Source: an uncultured Clostridia bacterium
GTDB lineage: Bacteria > Bacillota > Clostridia > Christensenellales > Aristaeellaceae
DNA: 55,653 nucleotides
Reading direction: 5' to 3'
NCBI GenBank assembly: GCA_947624355.1
Contig: CANQKI010000005.1
Coordinates: 1 to 55,653 of the forward strand
Under the pieces are notes generated by a model, which ran no database searches, was not told the origin of the DNA, and saw nothing but the letters and a program-made list of their open reading frames with translations. A program made the translations under genes and the position numbers. Positions 42,580-51,924 of this stretch are shown here, piece after piece. The number at the start of each line of letters is the position of its first letter. The stretch's first letter is position 1.

Positions 42580-43404
42580 ATGGATTGCCCCATTCGCCTG
42601 ATTGCCACCGATATTGACGGCACGCTGCTGAACAGCCATGGCGTCCTTCCCCCGGAAAACCTGCAGGCGATCCTGGCCGCCCAACGGCTTGGAATCACGG
42701 TGGCCATCGCGTCGGGACGGTTTCCCGAAAACGTATACTGTCTGCTGCAGGATTATGGCCTCGTCTGTCCCATTATTGGCACCAACGGCGGCCGGATCGT
42801 GGATGAAAACCTGCGCCCGCTGGCCGAGCATCCCATGACCGCCCAGGCTGCGGTGGCCGTGCAGGCTGTGCTGGACCAGGCCGGGGCCGATTATTTTGCC
42901 TTCGGGAGCAATTTTGTCTGTTCCTCCAACCCCGCCATGCGGCATCACAGCGAATTATCCGACGGCGAAAAAATCACGGCCCTGGGCCTTTCCTACCGCC
43001 ACGGTCCCGAGGCCGCCCGGGAAAGCTGCGCCCAGGACAATATCTATAAATTCTTCGTGTGCGACAACGTGCCTTTTGCCCCTTTGCGGGCAGCCCTTGG
43101 GAAAATCGAGGGAATTTCCCTCACCCAATCCAGCCCGCGAAACATCGAGGTCATGCCCGAAGGGGTGGATAAGGGGCAGGGCGTAAAGGAGTTTGCCGCA
43201 CTGCTGGGCGTTCCCCTTTCCCAGGTCATGACATTGGGCGATCAGGAAAACGATATCCCCATGCTGCGGACGGCGGCTTACGGCGTCGCCATGGGCAATG
43301 CTTCCCCTGAAACAAAAGCCGCCGCCGCTTTCGTGACAAACACCAACGACGAAGCCGGGTTTGCCGCAGCGATTCGCTGGTACGCCCTTGGAATGACGGT
43401 TTAA
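42580..43404 (+). CDS. Cof-type HAD-IIB phosphatase
   Basis: A 274-residue HAD hydrolase. Motif I ATDIDGTLLNSHG (nucleophile Asp), a C2 cap about residues 85-185, motif III in EVMPEGVDKGQGVKEF and motif IV MTLGDQENDIPML, then YGVAMGNA, as in Cof/YwpJ proteins. Substrates of this family are sugar phosphates, flavin or nucleotide phosphates; it cannot be chosen here. Start after AAAGGAG (42565-42571). Confidence 0.93.
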   Translation: MDCPIRLIATDIDGTLLNSHGVLPPENLQAILAAQRLGITVAIASGRFPENVYCLLQDYGLVCPIIGTNGGRIVDENLRPLAEHPMTAQAAVAVQAVLDQAGADYFAFGSNFVCSSNPAMRHHSELSDGEKITALGLSYRHGPEAARESCAQDNIYKFFVCDNVPFAPLRAALGKIEGISLTQSSPRNIEVMPEGVDKGQGVKEFAALLGVPLSQVMTLGDQENDIPMLRTAAYGVAMGNASPETKAAAAFVTNTNDEAGFAAAIRWYALGMTV

Positions 43405-43418
43405 TCGTTCCGCCCCTC

Positions 43419-43447
43419 TTGACATCCGGAATCAGGAGGGGTATAAT
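43419..43447 (+). promoter_or_regulatory. Consensus sigma-A promoter of the HMA gene
   Basis: A perfect TTGACA (43419-43424) and a perfect TATAAT (43442-43447) are spaced by 17 nt. Confidence 0.88.
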
Positions 43448-43456
43448 TTCAGCCGA

Positions 43457-43476
43457 TAGTTAGTTTATGCTAACTA
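43457..43476. promoter_or_regulatory. DtxR/MntR-like operator before the HMA gene
   Basis: TAGTTAG (43457-43463), 6 nt, CTAACTA (43470-43476) form a perfect 7-bp inverted repeat beginning 9 nt after the -10 box. The half-site resembles the TTAG..TTAG / CTAA..CTAA boxes of DtxR-family iron or manganese repressors. Location and shape fit a repressor operator; the assignment to DtxR is inference. Confidence 0.55.
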
Positions 43477-43498
43477 ATGGACAAAGGAGGGATTTCTG

Positions 43499-43753
43499 AT
43501 GATTAAAACCGTGGTGGAGGTCGTGGGCATGTCCTGCGGGATGTGCGAAAGCCATATAAACGACGCTGTTCGGAATGCGTTCAAAGTACGGAAGGTCACT
43601 TCCTCACGGACGAAGCAGCAGACCGAAATTCTTTCGGACACACCGTTGAACGAAGCCGCGCTACAAAACGTCATCAACGGCCTGGGCTACCGCGCCCTGG
43701 CTGTGCACAGCGGGCCTTATGAAAAGAAGGGCCTTTTCTCTTTCCGCAAATGA
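43499..43753 (+). CDS. Small heavy-metal-associated (HMA) domain protein
   Basis: An 84-residue CopZ-like protein with the metal-binding GMSCGMCESHINDAV (CxxC) and the ferredoxin-like fold pattern ending in VINGLGYRA. A basic tail KKGLFSFRK follows. It could bind Cu(I) or Zn, or serve as a metal chaperone. Start after AAAGGAGGG with good spacing. It is alone, with its own strong promoter and a palindromic operator. Confidence 0.88.
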   Translation: MIKTVVEVVGMSCGMCESHINDAVRNAFKVRKVTSSRTKQQTEILSDTPLNEAALQNVINGLGYRALAVHSGPYEKKGLFSFRK

Positions 43754-43759
43754 AAAATC

Positions 43760-43792
43760 GCGCCGGGGCAAGAACTTATCCCGCCCCGGCGC
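43760..43792. terminator. Terminator between the HMA gene and nrdD
   Basis: GCGCCGGGGC (43760-43769) pairs with GCCCCGGCGC (43783-43792), 10 G-C-rich bp. On the minus strand GATTTTT follows, so it is strongest for nrdD; it also ends the HMA transcript. Confidence 0.85.
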
Positions 43793-43819
43793 ATCCCCCC
43801 TCGATTGAAGGAAAATGGC

Positions 43820-46141
43820 TTAAATGGAGTGCTTCACCCGGTCGCGTTCTTCGGCGCGCTTGGCGTTGTTGAACCGATCCAGCGTGCCGACAAGGTACCC
43901 CGTAATGCGGCGGATGCGCTCGAAGGCATGACCGTCCTCCGTGCGGCCGCAGCAGGGGCAGGTATCGCCGATGATGCCGTTGAAACCGCAAAGCGGATCC
44001 CGGTCTACCGGGTGATTGATGGAGCCGTAACCCACGCCGCAATCGTGCATATGACGCACGATTTTTTCAAAGGCTTCCAGGTTCTTGCTGGGGTCGCCGT
44101 CCATCTCTACGTAGGAAATGTGGCCCGCGTTGGTGAGGGCGTGATAGGGACCCTCGATGGAAATCTTGTCAAAGGCGCTGATGGGGTAATAAACGGGCAC
44201 ATGGAAGGAATTGGTGTAATACTCCCGGTCTGTCACGCCGGGAATGGAGCCGAAACGTTCCCGGTCCATGCGCACGAAGCGGCCGGACAGGCCCTCGGCA
44301 GGCGTGGCCAGCAGAGTGTAATTGAGGTGCCGTTCCTGGGTGAGCTTATCCAGATACCGGCGCATGAAGCCCACAATCTCCAGGCCCAGGTTCTGGCTTT
44401 CCTCGCTCTCGCCGTGATGAGCGCCGCGCAGGGCTTTCAAACATTCCGCCAGGCCAATAAAGCCCACGGACAGGGTGCCGTGCTTGAGCACTTCCCGCAC
44501 CTCGTCATGCCAGCCCAGCTTTTCGGAATCGATCCACACGCCCTGGCCCATCAGGAAGGGGAAGTTATAAACCTTTTTCCGGGCGATGATCTCGAACCGC
44601 TCGTCCAGCTGCTCCACCACCAGCTTCATCTTGTTCTCCAGCTCGGCAAAGAACCAGTCCACATCCCCGTTGGCCTTGATGGCGATGCGGGGCAGGTTGA
44701 TGGAAGTAAAGGACAGGTTGCCCCGGCGGGGCGCGATTTCCCGGGTCTTATCGTAAGCGTTGCCCATGACGCGGGTGCGGCAGCCCATGTAGCCCACTTC
44801 GGTTTCGGGGTGGCCAGGCTTATAGTACTGCAGGTTGTAGGGGGCATCCAGGAAGGAGAAGTTGGGGAACAGGCGCTTGGCGCTGACGCGGATAGCCAGG
44901 CGGTAAAGGTCATAATTGGGTTCGCCGGGGTTATAGTTGACGCCCTCCTTGACCCGGAAAATCTGGATGGGGAAAATGGGCGTCTCCCCCCGGCCCAGGC
45001 CGGCCTCGGTGGCCAGCAGAATCTGCTCCATAACCAGGCGGCCTTCGGGAGAAGTGTCCGTGCCGTAGTTGATGGAGGAGAAGGGCACCTGGGCGCCGGC
45101 CCGGCTGTTCATGGTGTTCAGGTTATGGATGAGGGCCTCCATGGCCTGGTAAGTGGCGCGGGTGGTTTCCTTGGTGGCATAGGTCTGGGCGAAGGAGATA
45201 ATCTCCATGGCCGCCGCTTCATTGCCGGCGTAAGGCACCAGCTTTTCAATGAGAGCCACATAGAAATCCTCGTCCGGCTTGAGGGCGGGATGGAGTCCTT
45301 TTTCTTCGCAGATCTGATCCAGAATCTCTTTGGCGGCGGCATCTCCGTCCTCCACGCCGCAGCGCAATGTCAGGGCCCGGGAAATATTGTCCCGGTAGCG
45401 CTTGATAAAGGTCTTGCGCACGCCGGGGGCCATGCCGTAATCAAAGTCCACAATGGACTGGCCGCCGTGCTGGTCGTTCTGGTTGGCCTGAATGGCGATG
45501 CAGGCCAGGGCGGAATAGCTGGCGATGTCGTTAGGCTCCCGCAGGACGCCGTGGCCGGTGGAAAAGCCGTCTTTGAACAGCGTGCTCAACTGAATCTGGC
45601 AGCAGGTGGTGGTGAGCGTCAGGAAATCCAGGTCGTGGATATGAATGTCCCCTTCCCGGTGGGCCTTGGCATGGGCGGGGTTCAGCACATACATATCGTA
45701 AAACTGCTTGGCGCCCTCGGAACCGAACTTCAGCATGCTGCCCATGGCGGTGTCGCCGTTGATGTTGGCGTTTTCACGCTTGATGTCGCTGTCGATGGCG
45801 TCCTTATAGGTAATATCCTCAAACACCTTCATAAGCCGGGTGTTCATTTCCCGGACGCGGCTGCGCTCGGCACGGTAAAGGATATAGGCTTTGGCCGTGC
45901 GCACAAAGCCCTTTTCGATGAGCACCCGCTCCACCGTGTCCTGCACTTCCTCCACGGAGGGCGTCGCGCTGATGTTTTCATTGTTTTCCAGTTCTTTTTC
46001 AACGGTCTCGCTGATGGCGCGGGCAGTTTCCTCGCCCTTGGCGCTGCCCGAAGCCTCAAAGGCCCGCAGCACGGCCATGGTAATTTTTTCCCCGTCAAAG
46101 GGCACAACGCGCCCATCCCGCTTCCGGATTGTCTCGATCAT
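43820..46141 (-). CDS. nrdD: Anaerobic ribonucleoside-triphosphate reductase
   Basis: A 773-residue glycyl-radical class III reductase making deoxynucleotides without oxygen. An ATP-cone domain opens the protein (VIKRDG-like TIRKRDGRVVPFDGEKI). The C-terminus has the zinc site CGFNGIIGDTCPCCG and the glycyl radical motif RRITGYLVGT. The partner activase nrdG is not adjacent on either side. It has its own promoter 76 nt upstream of the start and an NrdR-like box farther upstream. Confidence 0.96.
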   Translation of the reverse strand: MIETIRKRDGRVVPFDGEKITMAVLRAFEASGSAKGEETARAISETVEKELENNENISATPSVEEVQDTVERVLIEKGFVRTAKAYILYRAERSRVREMNTRLMKVFEDITYKDAIDSDIKRENANINGDTAMGSMLKFGSEGAKQFYDMYVLNPAHAKAHREGDIHIHDLDFLTLTTTCCQIQLSTLFKDGFSTGHGVLREPNDIASYSALACIAIQANQNDQHGGQSIVDFDYGMAPGVRKTFIKRYRDNISRALTLRCGVEDGDAAAKEILDQICEEKGLHPALKPDEDFYVALIEKLVPYAGNEAAAMEIISFAQTYATKETTRATYQAMEALIHNLNTMNSRAGAQVPFSSINYGTDTSPEGRLVMEQILLATEAGLGRGETPIFPIQIFRVKEGVNYNPGEPNYDLYRLAIRVSAKRLFPNFSFLDAPYNLQYYKPGHPETEVGYMGCRTRVMGNAYDKTREIAPRRGNLSFTSINLPRIAIKANGDVDWFFAELENKMKLVVEQLDERFEIIARKKVYNFPFLMGQGVWIDSEKLGWHDEVREVLKHGTLSVGFIGLAECLKALRGAHHGESEESQNLGLEIVGFMRRYLDKLTQERHLNYTLLATPAEGLSGRFVRMDRERFGSIPGVTDREYYTNSFHVPVYYPISAFDKISIEGPYHALTNAGHISYVEMDGDPSKNLEAFEKIVRHMHDCGVGYGSINHPVDRDPLCGFNGIIGDTCPCCGRTEDGHAFERIRRITGYLVGTLDRFNNAKRAEERDRVKHSI

Positions 46142-46216
46142 GGTTCTCCCTCCATTTACGGCTATTGTATCTTTCCCTTATCCCCCATTAGCGAATCAAA
46201 AAACGCCACAGCCCAT

Positions 46217-46245
46217 ATCATACGGGACGCGGCGCAAATTGTCAA
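46217..46245 (-). promoter_or_regulatory. Sigma-A promoter of nrdD
   Basis: On the minus strand TTGACA (46245-46240), 17 nt, TATGAT (46222-46217). Confidence 0.82.
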
Positions 46246-46292
46246 GAGGGAATTACAACATTTTGAAGGTTTTTTTATGCTTTTCTTTTCGA

Positions 46293-46310
46293 ACCACAAG
46301 ATATTGTGGT
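46293..46310. promoter_or_regulatory. NrdR-box-like palindrome upstream of nrdD
   Basis: ACCACAA, GATA, TTGTGGT form a 7-bp perfect inverted repeat. The inner 16 bases agree with the NrdR consensus ACACWATATATWGTGT at 13 positions. It lies 48 nt upstream of the nrdD -35 box. NrdR usually binds two such boxes; the second was not found. Confidence 0.5.
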
Positions 46311-46345
46311 GTACCCGAAGCATGGCGATTCATGGCGAAGGGCCG

Positions 46346-46639
46346 TCAGGGCAGCTCAATCCGCTTGTTTTCCGGGTTTTCCCGGTAAATGGAGAAGCGG
46401 TTGCCGATGCACTGCACAGGCTGGGCGTCCGCCATTTCGCACAGCGTATCGCACGCTTCCCGGGCGCTCAGGGGCGCGCCCCGCTGCACGGCGCATTTGA
46501 TGAGCTCCCGGGCGTCCAGCGCTTCCCGGGCAGACTGCACTGTTCCCTCCGTCACGCCTTCCTTGCCGATGTAGAGCGCCACAGGCATTTCATTGCACAT
46601 ACCCCGAAGATAGGCCCGCTGTTTTCCGGTCAGTTCCAT
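46346..46639 (-). CDS. yhbY: YhbY-family RNA-binding protein (CRM domain)
   Basis: A 97-residue CRM-domain protein associated with pre-50S ribosomes. It begins LTGKQRAYLRGMCNEM and has the GxxG loop IGKEGVTEGTVQSAREALDARELIK, then IGNRFSIYRENP. Directly behind obg (14-nt gap), a common Firmicutes arrangement of ribosome assembly factors. Ribosome site GGAGGG. Confidence 0.93.
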   Translation of the reverse strand: MELTGKQRAYLRGMCNEMPVALYIGKEGVTEGTVQSAREALDARELIKCAVQRGAPLSAREACDTLCEMADAQPVQCIGNRFSIYRENPENKRIELP

Positions 46640-46653
46640 TTCCGTTCCCTCCG

Positions 46654-47931
<1,278 letters not shown>

Positions 47932-47940
47932 TTACCTGAT

Positions 47941-47959
47941 GCGGCGTTATTTTCGCCGC
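47941..47959 (-). promoter_or_regulatory. Hairpin in the obg 5' leader
   Basis: GCGGCG and CGCCGC pair around a 7-nt A/T loop just upstream of the obg ribosome site; a possible stability element. Confidence 0.4.
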
Positions 47960-47966
47960 TGATTTT

Positions 47967-47996
47967 ATTTTACCATAATCTGCACCTTTTCCGCAA
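47967..47996 (-). promoter_or_regulatory. Probable promoter of obg-yhbY
   Basis: On the minus strand TTGCGG (47996-47991), 18 nt, TAAAAT (47972-47967). Confidence 0.5.
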
Positions 47997-48012
47997 GCCG
48001 TCCGTCCCGGAC

Positions 48013-48041
48013 TTGCGATATTTTTCAGGGTGTGTTATACT
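48013..48041 (+). promoter_or_regulatory. Sigma-A promoter of the DUF1622 gene
   Basis: TTGCGA (48013-48018), 17 nt, TATACT (48036-48041). Confidence 0.65.
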
Positions 48042-48079
48042 GGTTTTGCCAAAAACAGACCGCGAAAGGGACGATGGAG

Positions 48080-48412
48080 ATGCAGATGCTGGAATCCATT
48101 GAATCGATCTTTAATATCATTATCCGCTACGGCGTACTGCTGCTGGAATGCATCGGGGCCGTCGTGCTGATGGTAACGGCGGTAAAAAGCCTGATCCGGT
48201 ATTTTCATCATGAAACCGACGTGCGGCTGACCCTGGCCCAGGGAATCGCCCTGGCGCTGGAATTCAAAATGGGCGGCGAGGTGCTGCGCACCGTGGTGGT
48301 GCGGGAATGGTCGGAGCTCGGCATTCTGGGGGCGGTCATCCTGCTCCGCAGCGCGCTGACACTGATACTGCACTGGGAAATCAAAAACGAAACCACCAAG
48401 GAAAGCCTGTAA
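48080..48412 (+). CDS. DUF1622 membrane protein
   Basis: A protein of about 110 residues with two transmembrane stretches (IRYGVLLLECIGAVVLMVTAV and the ILGAVILLRSALTLIL region). Between them lies the DUF1622 signature RLTLAQGIALALEFKMGGEVLRTVV. Function unknown. Three ATGs (48074, 48080, 48086) are close together; 48080 best fits the GAAAGGG site (48064-48070). Monocistronic, with its own promoter and terminator. Confidence 0.82.
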   Translation: MQMLESIESIFNIIIRYGVLLLECIGAVVLMVTAVKSLIRYFHHETDVRLTLAQGIALALEFKMGGEVLRTVVVREWSELGILGAVILLRSALTLILHWEIKNETTKESL

Positions 48413-48434
48413 TCCGCCCTGCCCGCGCCCACAG

Positions 48435-48463
48435 TCCGGCAGCAAAACGCTGCCGGAGTTTTT
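48435..48463 (+). terminator. Terminator of the DUF1622 gene
   Basis: TCCGGCAGC (48435-48443) pairs with GCTGCCGGA (48449-48457) around a 5-nt loop, and GTTTTT follows. Confidence 0.9.
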
Positions 48464-48530
48464 ATACGCCTTTACAGCCAAAAGGGCACGGCAGCCGTAT
48501 GTCGCCATGCCCTCTGTGTTTCGCTCCACT

Positions 48531-49700
48531 TTATTGCCAATTTTCAAACAAGCGCCAGAATCCCTCCAGCAGCCCGGGCAGACGTACGTCCGACGCCGTG
48601 ACGGCGGGCAGCTCGGCCACGATCTGCCCGTCCAGCAGCACCCGCACGGTGCCGATTTCCGTCCCCGCTTCCAGGGGCGCGGCGACGCTTTCGGGCAGCG
48701 TCGTTTCAAAGCTCAGCTTGTTTTCCTGGCCCGAGCGCAGCAGCATGGAAAGGCCGCCCCCCAGGGCCACATCCACCGTATCCCTGGCCCCCAGGGTGAC
48801 GGGCACCTGCTCCCCCGTCAGGTCGCCCTTATTGGCCACCTGGGTGCGGCTGTAGGTGGCGAAGCCGTAATCCATCATGGCCCGTGCCTCGTCAAAGCGT
48901 GTCTGGGAGTTGGGCACCCCCAGCACCACGGCAATGAGCCGCATGCCGTTTCGCTCTGCCGTGGCGGCCAGGCAATACTTGGCCTCGTTGGTAGAGCCGG
49001 TCTTGAACCCGTCACAGTCCTGATAGAACCGTACCAGGCGGTTGGTATTGGTCAGGTCCGTATGGCGGCCGGAGGGATGCACCAGGGTGTCCAGCCAGGT
49101 GGAGGAGTATTCAAAATAACCCGGGTGCCGGGTCATTTCCCGGGCGATGGCCGCCACGTCCCGGGCGGTGGTATACTGGTTTTCGGCGGGAAGGCCGGTG
49201 CAGTTGAGGTAATGGGTGTTGAGCAGGCTCATTTCCTCCGCCCGCTCATTCATGAGGTCAACGAAGTTTTCTTCCGTTCCCGCCACGTACTCGGCCAGGG
49301 CCACGGCGCTGTCATTGCCGCTGGCGATGATGGTAGATTTGAGCAAGTCCTTCAAAGGATAAACGGCGTGGGCGTCCAGCAGCGCCTGGGAGCCCGTCTG
49401 CCCTGCGGCGTAGGGCGACACCGTCACCTGGTCCTCCAGGGTAATCTGCCCCGCGTCCAGCCGCTCAAAAAGCAAAAGCAGCGTCATCAGCTTGGTCACC
49501 GACGCCACCGGACGCTTTTCGTCCGCGTTCTTTTCAAAGATCACCGCCCCGGTCTCGGCTTCCATGAGCAGGGCGCTGGGGGCCGTCAGCGTCATGGGCG
49601 TTCCTTCCTCCAGGCACTGGGCTTTCGCCCCGGGCGCAAAGGCCGCCGCGCAAAGCGCCGCCAGCAGGCAGCACAGGATTTTTTTCATCCGTCGGGCCAT
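48531..49700 (-). CDS. D-alanyl-D-alanine carboxypeptidase (PBP5/DacF family, S11)
   Basis: A 389-residue low-molecular-weight penicillin-binding protein trimming peptidoglycan stem peptides. Signal peptide about residues 1-27 (KKILCCLLAALCAAAFAPGAKA). Catalytic motifs SVTK (about 67-70), SGN in IIASGNDSA, and KTG in DGFKTGST. The C-terminal beta domain is present but the usual amphipathic anchor helix is short (GLLEGFWRLFENW). The start at 49700 follows AAGGAGG; the longer frame to 50021 covers the opposite-strand leader and is rejected. Confidence 0.95.
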   Translation of the reverse strand: MARRMKKILCCLLAALCAAAFAPGAKAQCLEEGTPMTLTAPSALLMEAETGAVIFEKNADEKRPVASVTKLMTLLLLFERLDAGQITLEDQVTVSPYAAGQTGSQALLDAHAVYPLKDLLKSTIIASGNDSAVALAEYVAGTEENFVDLMNERAEEMSLLNTHYLNCTGLPAENQYTTARDVAAIAREMTRHPGYFEYSSTWLDTLVHPSGRHTDLTNTNRLVRFYQDCDGFKTGSTNEAKYCLAATAERNGMRLIAVVLGVPNSQTRFDEARAMMDYGFATYSRTQVANKGDLTGEQVPVTLGARDTVDVALGGGLSMLLRSGQENKLSFETTLPESVAAPLEAGTEIGTVRVLLDGQIVAELPAVTASDVRLPGLLEGFWRLFENWQ

Positions 49701-49746
49701 GTTTTTTCCTCCTTCCGATTCGGAAATAGCATGACCCAGCCCATGA

Positions 49747-49775
49747 AATTTATGCGCCGGAGCGGCGTTTCGCAA
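49747..49775 (-). promoter_or_regulatory. Possible promoter of the carboxypeptidase gene
   Basis: On the minus strand TTGCGA (49775-49770), 17 nt, TAAATT (49752-49747). The -10 box is only a partial match. Confidence 0.4.
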
Positions 49776-49804
49776 AAAACAGGAAAATTTTTTCGTTTCG
49801 GTGG

Positions 49805-49833
49805 TTGACAATCCCGCGTTTATCGCGTATACT
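49805..49833 (+). promoter_or_regulatory. Sigma-A promoter of the exporter leader
   Basis: TTGACA (49805-49810) and TATACT (49828-49833), 17 nt apart. The transcript leader to the first exporter gene would be about 260 nt. Confidence 0.85.
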
Positions 49834-49886
49834 GACCATAGCGTTCCGGGAACGGAATGTAATTCTGAAAGAAAGGAGGCCGCAAA

Positions 49887-49973
49887 ATGATCAGGAATCG
49901 CGTTTACAACATCTTCTCTGTTGCAGCGGAAGGGGTATCTCTGTCCGTTTGCGGCCGCCTTATGCCGGTATAG
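49887..49973 (+). CDS. Leader peptide of the ABC exporter operon (28 residues)
   Basis: A short ORF behind an excellent ribosome site (AAAGGAGG at 49872-49879, 7-nt spacing). The 28-residue peptide begins MIRNRVYNIF and ends CGRLMPV before TAG. It lies between a strong promoter and an intrinsic terminator. Its codons 22-24 (49950-49957) are complementary to the terminator's 5' arm and loop. No homologue is recognised. By analogy with BmrB of Bacillus, whose translation controls bmrCD, it is likely a regulatory peptide whose translation senses ribosome-targeting drugs. Position supports this; function is inferred. Confidence 0.7.
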   Translation: MIRNRVYNIFSVAAEGVSLSVCGRLMPV

Positions 49974-50036
49974 CGCTTTTTCCGCGCTGGAGCCAGGCAA
50001 TACAAGGGTCATCGGCCGCACGCCGATGGCTTTTTT
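49950..50036 (+). promoter_or_regulatory. Transcription attenuator of the ABC exporter operon
   Basis: Terminator: GTCATCGGC (50008-50016) and GCCGATGGC (50022-50030), 9 bp with one G-U, followed by TTTTTT (50031-50036). Alternative: TGCGGCCG (49950-49957, inside the leader ORF) pairs perfectly with CGGCCGCA (50013-50020) and would destroy the terminator's 5' arm. A further small hairpin, AGCGC/GCGCT (49972-49988), starts at the leader stop codon. A ribosome at the stop codon would mask or crowd the 49950 segment (termination). One stalled earlier would leave it free (read-through). Confidence 0.7.
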
Positions 50037-50100
50037 CTATGTTCTGTTTTACGTTTTATGATTTTTTGATCGGGTTTCGCCGATCGGGGAGGAGATTTCC

Positions 50101-51924
50101 ATGCACACTTCCAAGCGCCGCCTGATGGGCAGGCTGCTCTACGACAACAAATGGTATTTTCTGCTGGCGCTTATCTGCACCGTGGTCACCATCGTCATCG
50201 AGTTCGTGACCCCCATCGTGCTGGCCGAGACGCTGGATTATTATCTGCAGGGCAAGCCCAGCCGGATGCCCGCATTTGTGAACAATTGGATAGATTCCCT
50301 GGGTGGGCCCGCCTACATGGCGCGGAATCTGTGGATTGTGGGCCTGGCGCTGGTGGGGCTCAACGTCCTTAGCGGCGTATTCTCCTTCGGCAAGGGCCGC
50401 GCCCAATCCATCGCGGGCGAGAACGTATCCCTGACCTTGCGGGAAAAATTATATAACCACATTCAGAAGCTGCCCTTTGCCTACCACGTCAAGGCCGAAA
50501 CGGGCGACATGGTGCAAAGGTGTACTTCGGATGTGGAAACGGTGCGCAGATTCTTAAGCATGCAGCTGATGCAGGTCATCAACGCCTTTATGATGATCGC
50601 CTTCGCCCTTTTCTATCTGCTTCGGGAAAACGTCAGAATCACCCTCATCAGCATGATTCTGGTGCCGGCGCTGTTTCTGTTCGCCTGGCTGTTCTTCAAA
50701 TGGGTCATTAAGAATTTCCGCCTGGCCGACGAGGCCGAAGGCAAAATGAGCGCCGTTTTGCAGGAAAACCTGACGGGCGTGCGCGTGGTGCGCGCCTTCG
50801 GCCAGCAGGAATACGAAGTGGAAAAGTTCGGCGCGGCAAACGAGGACCTGCGGAAAAAGAACCAGAAAATCTGCAATCTTCTGGCCGTATACTGGGCCAC
50901 CAGCGACGCCCTGTGCATGACCCAGTCCATGCTGACGCTGCTTACCTGCGTGTTCTTCGCCATCCGCGGGGACATCACGGTGGGCACGCTGACGATCTTT
51001 ACTTCCTACGTCTGGAAGCTCCTCTACCCCATCCGGCAGCTGGGCCGCATTCTGTCCGACGCGGGCAAGAGTTCGGTATCCATGGAGCGCATCGACGAAA
51101 TCCTCAGGGCCCCGGAAGAACCCGCCGAGCCGGACGCCATCCGCCCCTCCCTGAAGGGCGATATCGTGTTCGACCATGTGACCTTCCGTTACGAAGACAA
51201 CCGGGACGTGCTCAAGGATATGAGCTTCACCGTTCCCGCAGGCAAAACGGTGGCCATTCTGGGCTCCACCGGCAGCGGCAAATCCAGCGTGGTACATTTG
51301 ATTCAGCGGCTCTTTGAGCCCCAGGAGGGCAAAATCACCATCGGCGGCACGGACATCAGGAAAATCGACCGGAGCTACCTCCGCTCCCGGGTGGGCCTGG
51401 TGCTGCAGGAACCCTTCCTGTATTCCAAGACGCTGAGGGAAAACGTGGGCATCGCCGTGCGGGATTACACCGAAGAAGCCGTGGATCAGGCCGTGCAGGA
51501 CGCGGCGGCCAAAGCCTTTATCCTGGAAAGCGACAAGGGCTATGAAACCCTGGTGGGCGAGCGGGGCGTCACATTGTCCGGCGGACAGAAGCAGCGCATC
51601 GCCATCGCCCGCACCCTCATGAAGGACAACGACATCCTGATTTTTGACGATTCCCTCTCCGCCGTGGATACCGAGACCGACGCCCAGATCCGCGCCGCCC
51701 TCAAGCGCCGGAGTAAAGATACCACCACCATCATCATCAGCCATCGCATCGTCACCCTGTCCCAGGCCGACCTGATCCTCGTCATGGAGGACGGCCGCGT
51801 CACCGAGCAGGGCACCCACGACGAGCTCATTCATTCCGGCGGCCTGTACAGCAGAATCTTCAATATCCAGACCGCCCTGGAAGCGGAATTCAAAGAGGAG
51901 AATACCGGCTATGCAGCAGTTTGA
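50101..51924 (+). CDS. Heterodimeric ABC exporter subunit, degenerate-site half (BmrC-like)
   Basis: A 607-residue half-transporter: six transmembrane helices (about 1-320) and a nucleotide-binding domain with Walker A GSTGSGKSS, signature LSGGQKQRIAIARTL, and Walker B ILIFDDSLSAVD. The catalytic Glu after Walker B is Asp, as in the degenerate-site partner of heterodimeric multidrug exporters. Ribosome site GGAGGAG. It sits behind an attenuated leader and overlaps the next gene by 14 nt. Probably drug or toxic-compound efflux. Confidence 0.93.
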   Translation: MHTSKRRLMGRLLYDNKWYFLLALICTVVTIVIEFVTPIVLAETLDYYLQGKPSRMPAFVNNWIDSLGGPAYMARNLWIVGLALVGLNVLSGVFSFGKGRAQSIAGENVSLTLREKLYNHIQKLPFAYHVKAETGDMVQRCTSDVETVRRFLSMQLMQVINAFMMIAFALFYLLRENVRITLISMILVPALFLFAWLFFKWVIKNFRLADEAEGKMSAVLQENLTGVRVVRAFGQQEYEVEKFGAANEDLRKKNQKICNLLAVYWATSDALCMTQSMLTLLTCVFFAIRGDITVGTLTIFTSYVWKLLYPIRQLGRILSDAGKSSVSMERIDEILRAPEEPAEPDAIRPSLKGDIVFDHVTFRYEDNRDVLKDMSFTVPAGKTVAILGSTGSGKSSVVHLIQRLFEPQEGKITIGGTDIRKIDRSYLRSRVGLVLQEPFLYSKTLRENVGIAVRDYTEEAVDQAVQDAAAKAFILESDKGYETLVGERGVTLSGGQKQRIAIARTLMKDNDILIFDDSLSAVDTETDAQIRAALKRRSKDTTTIIISHRIVTLSQADLILVMEDGRVTEQGTHDELIHSGGLYSRIFNIQTALEAEFKEENTGYAAV

